From Gautieria morchelliformis (Eukaryota; Basidiomycota; Agaricomycetes; Gomphales; Gomphaceae): 64,000 nucleotides of DNA. The notes beneath the pieces were generated by a model. It did not search any database, was not told the origin of the DNA, and was given only the letters and a program-made list of their open reading frames with translations. The DNA is taken from positions 1 through 64,000 of the forward strand of contig WHVA01000373.1 of NCBI GenBank assembly GCA_015179125.1, given 5' to 3'. Positions 55,690 through 64,000 of the stretch are shown one piece after another. The first letter of the stretch is position 1. Each line of letters opens with the position of its first letter. Made by a program: the position numbers and the translations under genes.

Positions 55690-57202
55690 CCGCCCCAGGA
55701 ACACCCTTGCTAGACTCCTAAACATAGGGATAACTCGAACACGTAGCCGAGAAAGGGCTGAGATTCATGTATGCCAAAACACAATATTGAGGCGCATTGC
55801 CGATTGCATAAGGTAGGACTCGGGCCGCAGTGCCAAAAAATTCGTGTTTCCTTTATCGTGAGCATCTCTCGCTTTCAGATAATTAGGGCACATCATTATC
55901 GGAACATATACTAACACACAAGACGTACGCTTTTAGAAACGAATCGCAGCCCTAACAAGTTGCGCAATGCATTAAGAGGCGAAATTCCTGCCATTTATCA
56001 ATTTTAGATGGTACTCACTGCGCCTAATCGCTGCGTCATGGACGCGCTAGCGCGTCTGCATGTAATGCTATTACATGTTCCGCATGCACGCAGCATCGTA
56101 GTTTAGAACGCCACTCTCGCGCCATACCGTCAAGAGTTGAAGGGGTTTCCGTATGTAGCACCTCGGTATATAGGGGCCCACATCCGGATCCTGCAGCAGG
56201 AATTTCAGCCAGCACGTGAATGAGCACGCATTGCATAAGTGTGCGGGCAGTAAGTACTCCACGGTCCAAGGGAACCAAAGGACCCAGGGGAGAGGCTTCC
56301 CAACTAGGTGCTCGAGATTGACCATCCGCGATGTTAAGTAATAGACAAGCGGAACACATCTACGTACCTCCCAACCGGACAGATGTGAGTGAACTGAAGA
56401 AACTGGGTCACTAGCCCCCGGATCAGGATCAGGCCCACGACTCGGAGTCTGTCACGCCCACACACGACTTCGGGATGATTTAGAACTTGTCTGCAGACAA
56501 AAATGCGTACTTCTTGACAGGGTTCATATACGATAATGTGACGCATTGCCAGAAACTAGGCCTTGAAAGTGAAACCGTCCGCGAGCAGACCAGAGTCAAG
56601 TAGATGCATTGAGTCCATAGTGAAGGGAACACTTTGCATATCAACTCCTCTCCGACAGGCGTAGACATGCAAAGTGTTCGAGCCGAGTCTGGCTCGTAAA
56701 TTTTACAAGACAATTATGGGGACTGACCCGCATCACTCAGCTTACATAACACTCCAACTTTACTTAGCTTCCGGATACCAGCTAGGCGATCATCGTGTCA
56801 ACGAGATATTAACGAGCAAAGCTGATTAATTCTTTGGCTCTCCCTTGTAGCCCCTTGTACGTCTGTTCAGTAACTTCAGTTCTTGTTCTGCCCTTGACTA
56901 CCTAATGACTATGACATGTCATCACGAGTAGTCTTGACGACGAGCACATAAGGTTCACCGGGAACTGACAAACCATCAGATCTCATATCGCTTTCGCCAC
57001 TGGAGGTGAAGCCGAGCTCACATCTCCATTCTGGTCGATCTGCCGCCCTCTGATACTTGGTACCATCGAGCGCACTGTGAAGCCTTGAACGAGGCCCCTG
57101 ACATTCTGCGACCTTTACCACGTGTCATTTGCTTCGACGAATGCACCAAGCCCGAAGTATTGATTATCCTCCCAATATCGTCACTGCAGTCTCCACACGG
57201 GC
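55690..57202. other. Spacer of unit 3
   Basis: Blocks 55875-55990 and 56463-56719 match the unit 1 spacer in direct orientation; 56720-57073 matches it inverted. No gene supported. Confidence 0.5.
56720..57073 (-). repeat. Inverted counterpart of 51817-52175
   Basis: 354 bp. Its reverse complement begins GCGCTCGATGG(TA)CCAAGTATCAG and ends GTAAGCTGAGTGATGCGGG, matching unit 1. The flanks on both sides remain in direct orientation. Confidence 0.9.
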
Positions 57203-58506
57203 ATGAGGGACAGTAGGCTACCACGAGAGCTGATCGATGCCGTTACCGATAATCTCCATGAGGACCATGATCACGATGGTTTACTTGCGTGTTCGCTGGT
57301 TTGCCGTTCATGGGTTCCCTCGAGCCAACGGCGTCTTTTCCGGCGGATAACGTTTGTTCTGGACGGAGATGACTGCGAGCGAAAGGCTCAAACTTTCCTC
57401 AGTTCTCCTCATCTTTTCAATTACATCCGAGAGCTGAAGGTGCACTTGCGTGGAGACTGGGCGGCCTGGAAACAGGCAACCCTGGATCAATCACTCCTCG
57501 CGGCGGTGTTGCGCAAGCTCAGCAAGCTCCAGAGCATAGAGCTACGCAATCTGCATTTTCATGAATTGGCAGTAGATCTCCGGCAATCGCTCCGACGGGT
57601 ACTCCTGCTACCCTCGCTCACGTCCCTAACACTCGAAATTTTTAACGATACAAGCATCAACTGCGTGAGCCTTCCATGCCTGCTGAAAGTCTAATGGCTT
57701 TATCGTTAACTTATGTCATTTTGCCGTCGTGGCAGTTTCAGAACCTCTTGACCCGAGGAGATCAAGAAAATGATGATGAACCAAGGGAGCGGATCTGCCT
57801 TTCTGATTTGGAGATTGGAGACAGATCTCGCCTACCCATTGATTGGTTTCTTGAGCCTCGATCGCCTTTTGAGATGTCGCACATACAGACTTTACGCGTA
57901 ACTTCCGACGAAGACGACGAGAAAGCTTTAAACCGCCTGCTTCGCACCATTGGCAGCTCACTCAAACATCTCGAATTTTATGTGTCATATTGGGACAAAT
58001 GCACGCGTGAGTGACCACCTATCTTGAACTCGAAGAGACTGTTTGACTGTATAGGCTTAGCGGTTGAAAACTTACATTTCGACATCAAACTGGAATTTAA
58101 CCCCAATATTAGCTTCCTACGTTTGACCAATATCGACTGTAAGCTATTCGACTTGATGGTCTCGGACACATTCGGGCTGGCCTGGCTTCTACGGTTCCTT
58201 TCCAATATTGACACTTCCAACAAATTAGAGCAGATCGAACTCGAAGTGGTATTTGACATTGATGAGTTTAGGGAGACGTGCTCAGCTTCTGCTTGGGGCC
58301 AAGTTGATTGCATTCTTGCAGGGAAGTTTCGGAACCTGCAGAAGCTGGACATCCAGCTTTTGGCGACCACGGGCGATGGGAGCGTCACGGACGAAGATCG
58401 TATCGACATGTGTGTGGCTCGTCGGTGTATGCTTGACGCGTATCCGTTGTTAGTAGAGCGAGGTGTTTCAGTGGATGTTCGGTGCGAAATTCCTTCATGG
58501 ATGTGA
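57203..58506 (+). CDS. F-box protein 2 (unit 3)
   Basis: Same architecture and splice sites as F-box protein 1: MRDSRLPRELIDAVTDNLHE, LLACSLVCRSWVPSSQRRLF, then leucine-rich repeats. The first exon differs from F-box 1 at only a few residues. From the end of the second exon the two diverge: here LKHLEFYVSYWDKC, and in the last exon FNPNISFLRLTNIDCKLFDL versus FNSNISFLFVSSIDCMQFED. The last exon also has an extra ATTGDGSVTDEDRIDM segment. It ends EIPSWM. Substrate choice would be set by this diverged C-terminal part, while Skp1 binding should be shared. Confidence 0.87.
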
Positions 58507-58784
58507 CGTAGATCCAGATACATAAGTATATAGTGTTGCCGGCTTGGATAGAGGCTGCTCCGGCCCTTGCTCCGGCAACACTTTGAGTTTGCCTGCCACT
58601 TTGGTGCTTCTGCGGGGGTAAGAAGTTTGTTTGAGTGTTCCGTGATGCAGAAGCAAGCATCGCTGTAAACCTATTCGCACCGTGAGGAATTGCCTGGGCC
58701 TTGATTGGACCAGCTTCCTTCGCCGATGCACTCAAGCAAGTTGTACGTGTCGATTTAAGGCTCCGCTGCCTGAGATCATCCAAC
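58507..58784. other. Intergenic after F-box protein 2
   Basis: No gene recognised up to the left terminal repeat at 58785. Confidence 0.35.
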
Positions 58785-58904
58785 AATCAGGTTGAACCGA
58801 GGGCACCCCGGCCACAGGGAGCCATCGTCCATGGACACGTCACTGACGCGTCCATGGACACTTAACGAGACCATAAGGCTCCATAGGAGCCATTTCCAAC
58901 CACC

Positions 58905-59024
58905 ATGTCTTCCGCGCCGCAGAAACTGCTCCAGACTCCATCTATCGCCCTCGCTGTTCAAGGAGGTGACCAACATGCCCTGCCTACATCCACACTCGAC
59001 GCAAAACGCCATATCAAAGCTAAT
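58905..59024 (+). CDS. Possible first exon of an unidentified gene
   Basis: ATG at 58905, 40 codons (MSSAPQKLLQTPSIALAVQG...DAKRHIKAN) ending exactly at a GTAAGT donor (59025). No matching following exon could be assigned. The exon end and start of intron (59013-59085) are repeated in tandem at 59154-59225, with a second GTGAGT donor. May be a captured or broken gene. Confidence 0.3.
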
Positions 59025-59225
59025 GTAAGTGCCTTAGGTGCTCCACACCGCCGCCTTCGCTGAACACTCGCGCCTCCCCCTTTTCCGCTCGTGATATACC
59101 CTCCTCCTTCTTGGATCTCACTCGCACATTTTGATGTGTTCTTCTGGCTGCTCGCATCACAGCTAAGGTGAGTGCCTCGTTGCTCCACAACGCTGAACAC
59201 TCGCGTCTCCCCCTTTGCCATTCGT
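59013..59225 (+). repeat. Tandem duplication of a splice-donor region
   Basis: 59013-59085 (ATATCAAAGCTAATGTAAGTGCC...GCTGAACACTCGCG) and 59154-59225 (GCATCACAGCTAAGGTGAGTGCC...GCTGAACACTCGCG, each shown in part) are diverged copies about 141 bp apart. Confidence 0.6.
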
Positions 59226-59599
59226 GGACACGTGCAGCTACGTCAGCGGCAATAAACACCGCCCACCTACAGTCATAGCTTCTTCCACAATCTGTTTGTA
59301 CGACTCGCACCAGCTGATCAATCACTCCGAGTCATCCTTGCCCCAATGAGCCTCGAGTAGCCTAACCATACCCCCGGTGACTTCGCTGCGAAGCTGCCAC
59401 GTCGTCTTCTTGGTGCCGCTCCCTTCTCCAGCACAACCCGAACAACCCCATCACCGTTCGAATCACCATGCGCCATGCGACCGCCGCCGCCCCAGGGTGC
59501 TCCTTTTTTGCCCGGGTGGCTTCGGCGCCTCTCAGGCTTTTTTTCCTGGTGACATCTGCTCGACTTTCCGAACGTGACTATTCCGAAGACACGATACGT

Positions 59600-60160
59600 A
59601 TGCTGTTCCCATGCCAAGTCTCGTCCCGTCCGCCCCGCCTTTATACCGGGCTACGCAACGCTGTCCGTCCTCTTCGTCGTGTCCTACGGCTTGCACGTCC
59701 GCTCCTGGCCAGACACAGCTTCCGCCCTCCACCGCGCTGTTGCGCCGTCCCCTCACCGTGCTCGTCATCGCGCACACGCTGTATACACTCCGCCTCCTAC
59801 TCCATTCCTACAACTTTTGCGTAACGTACAGCCCGTGCCCGCCCGCACACTGGGCGCCGTGCGTGCACGTCTCGGACTTCGCCCTGTTCGCGCTCGCATC
59901 GACTGTCCTGCCGTACCTCCGCGCTCTCGTCCTCACCTCGCTCCTCACCGCCCGCTCGGCGTGCTCGCCGCTGCATTCTTCGCCGAGGTGTGGTGGGTTG
60001 ATGGCGAGATCGCGTTCCGTCTTTCACTGGGTTTGGGTGAATCAGCGTGCGGGACCGTATCAGGATGGAGGGGTGTGGCCTGGCCTGGTCTGCGGTGGGA
60101 AGGCAGCGGCGAGGAGGGTCATCCGTATTTCGCAATGGATCCTATATTCCACTGTACATA
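59600..60160 (+). pseudogene. Possible remnant of a membrane-protein gene
   Basis: Hydrophobic pieces in two plus-strand frames follow each other: YATLSVLFVVSYGLHVRSWP, then RRPLTVLVIAHTLYTLRLLL and FALFALASTVLPYLRALVL. No single frame or splice model joins them cleanly. Family unknown; may be chance in C-rich DNA. Confidence 0.25.
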
Positions 60161-60222
60161 ACCGGCTCAAAACTAACAATTTTGATAAATACGTGCGGCA
60201 TTAGCACATTGCGATACCTCAA

Positions 60223-61545
60223 TCTATGACGATCACCTGCTTCACAATAGGTTGAGCGACCGTTAGGTAGTGGGTTTTTGCATTCAATATCACCGGCACA
60301 GCAGGGATGTCCGAGAGTGACACCATCAGTGACCACCGATCGTATCCCATCTACAATGTCAATTTAACAGGCGTTGAGAATGGAAAAGCACAGCTCACAG
60401 CTGATCCCATTGGCATCTTTAGAGACATGTGTGCACTTCTCACATGCATGATTTCAATGCTCCTGCCCAACTCCCATCATACAATCATTGCGTGCTTCAA
60501 GAGCGGGACGAAGGCGATCTGCTTGACTTGAGCACTGGTGAGGGATTTGTAATACATCCGAGCGCGCAGTAAGGTCAAGGAGGAGCGAATGGATATAAAA
60601 TGTGTTCCAGACATCTTCGGAGTAGCATGTTAGCTTGACCTTCCAATCTCGTGGCAAGAGATTCTTGATGGTTGGAGACAGAAACGCTTGATTAAATATT
60701 ATGTCACAATTCGTAGCTGAAGTCCTAAACGGAAGTTGATGATTATTGAGCATTCACATTACCTTAGGACTTACCAAGCTGAATTCATCATGGTAGCAAA
60801 GATTTCACAGGCAGAAGATTGAAAGAAGAATTTTTGGGACACCTGGATAACATCAGGGACACCCGAGTAGTAAGTGCGTAATGATGCTTGTGCATGAACA
60901 CGGTAGTTGTGGTGATATCTTGTATGACAATCTCACAATAACCTTCAGTATTATTGTATACTAAAAATGTGTAACTCACTTCGGCAGTAGAATGAAGTTG
61001 TATAGCATGGCATCGGTCCATATTCTTTTGTCAGTAACGTTGCGGCATATGTACTGGGTTCTGTAAACGAGGACGAGCCCACTGGGGTGTACTTCCATAA
61101 TGCTGACATTCTGGATCAATGCAGACACGATGAGGTAGAAAGAATTCATAATAGGCTGCAAGTGATATGTTAAATACAGGCAGCGAACCACTCGGTCAGA
61201 TTTACCTATGCTATGAGCCGGACCATGCCTCAGAAATAAAGGTAGAAGTGAATTTGATCGTTGGAATTGAGGCTCTCTAGAATCGGTGGCCTTGGTCCAA
61301 GCCATATGCTTCCAAGTAAGCCAGATATATTTTACCATTTCGGTGTCCAGCCCCAGCACATCACATATAAAATTGTGCACAGAAATTGGCAGTGCATCTG
61401 GGGGACCAATGTAATCGTAAGGCTGGTTCCATTTTATTCGCTCGCAAAGGTGTTGGATAAGGTTGACAAATGTGATAAGCTGTTCAAAGCTGACAGCTTG
61501 AAGGAGACTGAGGTTGACACTAAGCAGTGAAAAAAGTGTCGACAT
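60223..61545 (-). pseudogene. KDZ-associated CxC5-CxC6 cysteine-cluster protein, inactivated
   Basis: Starts MSTLFSLLSVNLSLLQAVSF (ATG 61543-61545). It continues through ERIKWNQPYDYIGPPDALP and LWKH-type helices to LFLRHGPAHSI. After an intron (GTAAAT...TTGCAG) comes YYEFFLPHRVCIDPECQHYG, the CxC5 R.C.NP.C box. Then MPCYTTSFYC, HNYRVHAQASLRTYYSGVPD, the ATNC element, LPRDWKVKLTCYSEDVWNTF, LEARNDCMMGVGQEH, and the CxC6-like VTDGVTLGHPCC with CKNPLPNGRSTYCEA. These are the landmarks of the CxC5/CxC6 proteins that accompany KDZ transposons in Agaricomycetes. At 60454-60456 the Trp after GVGQEH is a TGA, and a second break follows HMPQRY near 61035, so the gene is dead. Its biochemical role is unknown in the family. 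Confidence 0.8.
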
Positions 61546-61693
61546 ATCGCTAGAGTAGATATATACAAACAGCGAAGCGATTCGTGCCACGGTAAGCTTA
61601 GGAGTGTGCTCGTTGTGGCCGGCGATGAGTCCGTATGTAACGTTGTGGGCCTTAGGCCCACAGTCAACTATATTACCTAACACATTCTAGGGT

Positions 61694-61757
61694 TTGTCCA
61701 TGGACGCGTCCGCGGACCGGCGCTCCCCATGGCTGGGGCGTTCTGGTTGAACCTAAA
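61694..61757 (-). repeat. Right terminal inverted repeat of the KDZ-associated element
   Basis: GTCCATGGACGCGTCCGCGG ... GGTTGAACCT. It pairs with 58785-58862 in inverted orientation, about 70% alike by eye outside the GTCCATGGAC core. Confidence 0.55.
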
Positions 61758-62670
61758 CACTTTAATGCTTTTCATATGCTTGGAATCCAAGTCGGCATAT
61801 GACCTTCCTTTTCAGCATTTTCCCGAGCATCCCCGACACCGCCTGCGGTATGGCACTCGCTCTAGGTCCTTGCTTTGGAATCTCAACCATTCATTCAACC
61901 TATTGTAGACTTGTGTTGAATGGCGGCACTTGGATGCTGTCAGTGGTGCGCTTCCCGGGATCAGTTACCGAGGCTCGCCACCCCGTAGTTGCGTACGCGT
62001 ATAGGTCGGTGTAAACACTGGAACAAAGTAGTGACGCCAGCATGTCAGCGATCCAGAGTCCAGGCAGTGATGAGCCGGCGGATCGGGATGGCGTGTCGTA
62101 TCCACGTCGTAGCACCGCCACTGGGAGCGTACTTATTGACACATCACAGCGGAAGAGGGACAGCCTTATAAGCACGCGCGGCATATGTGGATTTCTCTCC
62201 ATCCAGAGGCAGAGGGCTATAAGTACCATGGCCCGGGATTGAGGTTCTTGCTGTCCGGTTAGATCATTAGATGAGCTCGGAGTCGAAGCCTGCAATGCAG
62301 ATACGGATCATTGCTGTGAATAAGCATAGATATTGGTCGCGGGGGGGAGGTTGCTCATGGAATTATTCACAGTGATGCTCCCCACGTGTGGCGCTTTCAC
62401 TGGGAGCGCCAACGAACTGGTGGAGCTTTATTCGCAAAAACGATTATTGTATGACGCATTATGTCTCGCCGCCAAGTGTGTTTACAAAGCCCTGCGGTGC
62501 TCAAGTTCCTCTACGCCGAGGTCTCAATTCGCACTCCTTGCAAAGTTCATCGGTGAGTTGCTCGTCTATAATCCTACTCGTTTCAAGTTAGTGGCCCTAC
62601 ACTCTCGCGATACAGCGCGATTTCTATTCCCCCAGTTACGCCTAAATACTGTCGATAACAGTACGACAAC
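61758..62670. other. Intergenic before the last gene
   Basis: A plus frame at 62333-62674 exists but overlaps the next start and has no recognisable domain. Probably promoter and 5' region of the following gene. Confidence 0.35.
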
Positions 62671-63582
62671 ATGAGCGACTCTCCCGAACAGCCTGGAACA
62701 TGCCATATCCGTTTCAACGCCGACTCAGACGAGCGTGCCTTTTGGGCAGAGCGCACTGGTCTACATGCGCTGAATGATGAGGAACTAGACGCTGCATATA
62801 AACGTGCCCATACCTTCATCCGCGAGGACAAGGAAAGATTGATCAATGAGCACGGGTGGACAGAAACCCCTGATGAGGACCGCCATGTTTGCGATCATTC
62901 TTGCCCCCTTCGTGCCGCCCATTGATTGCACTTCCAAAATCAGTTGTTCTCTCTGTCTTCCCCGGAATCATGCGAGTCTGCGTTGCTCTCTTTCCCAACT
63001 ACGTTTTCTTCTTTCGTGGATCCAGCCGATTCACATATGTGGAAAGCCCTTTTCGAGCAGGTTTTCCACGCCGCGCAGAGCCAATTATCTCCCGATATCG
63101 ACTTCTTTAGCACTGGGCCCCATCCCCTCTGCAGTATGTTGTACCTGCTCCAGTGTATCGCGCCTGGAATGCTTCTCCTAAGCAGAGTCCGCCACTTTGA
63201 CGAGGATGAGGGAGAATACATTCGTATTTTGCCCGGGGAAAGCTGGGTCGATAGTCACACAGACATGCTCACAACTGTCCTGGGGACGACCACTGCCTAC
63301 GATCAGCTGCTCGATGCCTCCAGTGACGAGGACCGCTCATTCTTCAAAGAGGATTTGCTCTCAGAACTTGACTGTCATGGCTTTGCCGAAGGGTCGGGCT
63401 TGGAGCAGACGCACACATGGCATGGGTTCATGCAGCTGGGATATGGAGGCTTGGACGACGACTACTTCGAGGATGGCGACGTCTGGAGCAGCTCAGACGA
63501 TGTGTGGGACGTGGGTTCTGCACAGGATTTTACGGCATGCTCAGCGGAGGATTGTGGGTACTGCGGGCATTGCGAGTACTAG
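62671..63582 (+). CDS. Unrecognised protein with an acidic, Cys-rich C-terminus
   Basis: The frame starts MSDSPEQPGTCHIRFNADSD and contains a helix-like ELDAAYKRAHTFIREDKERL. A TGA at 62923-62925 interrupts it, but a 57-nt intron (GTTTGC at 62887 to ATCAG at 62943) would remove the stop in frame, giving DRH then LFSLSSPES. The second part has WKALFEQVFHAAQSQL, SMLYLLQCIAPGMLLLSRVR and a strongly acidic end (GLDDDYFEDGDVWSSSDDVW), then CSAEDCGYCGHCEY. I know no family for it. The C-terminal CxxxxCxxCxxC could bind a metal. The alternative is a pseudogene with a nonsense codon. Confidence 0.5.
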
Positions 63583-64000
63583 CACAAAAAGTGGCACCCG
63601 GCGCCACAGGCTGCCAGTGCCGTTCCATTATGGCCTGCGTATCCTAAGGCTCACTTCATTTCCAAGGTACTCTGCGTCCGAGATTTTCAGCCGCTGGGTT
63701 GAGACGGCGAAGTAGAGATCTTTGTTACTACAGACACCTGTATTTTATGTACTGCAGTGGTAGTTCATTTTGTATTTTCACAATACTACGACACAAAATG
63801 CGATAGTTGAGTGTGCGTTTATATTTTCTGCTGTAAATCACACACGATCATTTGTGTAGCATATACGGAAAGCTTTTCAAGTTTCTTAATGCGTTGAGTC
63901 AAACGTGATGAAACCCCATAGAAACGACATCTTGTGTTAGCGAGAAAACAATGTGAAATCCCATGTCCATCCATTTCAGGATCGTGACGCTAGGCATATA
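63583..64000. other. Downstream flank, no gene seen
   Basis: AT-rich sequence after the last gene. No terminator or repeat identified. Confidence 0.35.

Larger units (their letters stand above)
58785..61757. mobile_element. Possible TIR element carrying a KDZ-associated CxC5/CxC6 gene
   Basis: The left end reads AGGTTGAACCGAGGGCACCC, then CATCGTCCATGGACACGTC. The right end, read in reverse complement from 61757, starts AGGTTCAACCAGAACGCCCC and reaches the same GACGCGTCCATGGAC block. The left end carries an extra palindrome of GTCCATGGAC units (58829-58862). Length 2.97 kb. A CxC5/CxC6 cysteine-cluster gene of the group associated with KDZ transposases lies inside. No transposase domain and no clear target-site duplication were seen, so the borders are provisional. 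Confidence 0.5.

Noticed and set aside
62333-62674. 113-codon plus frame just before the last gene
   Set aside because: Overlaps the start of the next gene, and no domain or splice evidence was seen. Left as intergenic.
1-64000. tRNA, rRNA, CRISPR and bacterial-type operon features
   Set aside because: No cloverleaf-like T-loop context, rRNA signature or regular spacer-repeat array was found; the tandem arrays lack unique spacers and the sequence is clearly fungal nuclear DNA.

Overview
This window is nuclear DNA from a filamentous basidiomycete, most likely an Agaricomycete. The reasons are very short introns (about 45-70 nt, GT...AG, many per gene), F-box genes of the type expanded in these fungi, a KDZ-associated CxC5/CxC6 cysteine-cluster gene (a group typical of Agaricomycetes), and many LTR-retrotransposon scars. 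Placement near Rhizoctonia/Ceratobasidium is only a guess. I found no rRNA, tRNA or CRISPR array. All exon structures were read by eye from splice signals and protein family logic.

Layout. 0-13.8 kb is gene-dense and mostly housekeeping: a glycosylated multi-pass membrane protein (+), the GPI-transamidase catalytic subunit GPI8 (+), spliceosomal SmD1 (+), an organelle-type asparaginyl-tRNA synthetase (-), an HCNGP/SAP30BP-like protein (+) and a GH2 beta-mannosidase (+). The beta-mannosidase carries an exact 127-bp tandem duplication in one exon, which breaks its reading frame unless it is spliced out. 13.9-16.3 kb is a possible terminal-inverted-repeat element enclosing a broken GT2 glycosyltransferase fragment.

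17-35 kb is a transposon nest. It holds four solo LTRs of two families that carry target-site duplications (18.5, 20.1, 23.6 and 32.4 kb), a fifth solo LTR of a third family (29.3 kb), a complete but dead Copia element (28.19-34.44 kb, TSD GATAG) into which two of those solo LTRs jumped, and a hAT-type MITE (34.5 kb, 8-bp TSD). Underneath lies a large inverted-repeat (foldback-like) element. Its arms contain a roughly 33-bp minisatellite, and its centre holds a fragment that looks like an ER-luminal DnaJ (Scj1/ERdj3-like) gene plus a separate roughly 60-bp tandem array.

35-50 kb holds three same-strand copies of the Tup1 WD40 corepressor: a diverged copy, a 5'-truncated GC-rich copy and an apparently complete GC-rich copy with the N-terminal tetramerisation helix. 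Between them sit two small genes, a secreted protein with GEKAIGGAV repeats and a 71-residue single-membrane-span protein. 50-58.5 kb is a local segmental duplication of a two-gene unit (a small unrecognised protein on - and an F-box protein on +). There is a third partial unit that keeps only the promoter, and a 0.36-kb internal inversion separates the two full units. 58.8-61.76 kb is bracketed by inverted repeats and contains the decayed KDZ-associated CxC5/CxC6 gene. The last 2 kb holds one unrecognised acidic-tailed gene.

How the genes relate: the first 14 kb encode unrelated housekeeping functions (GPI anchoring, splicing, mitochondrial translation, mannan degradation). From 14 kb on, the window is dominated by duplication, gene-fragment capture and nested insertion.
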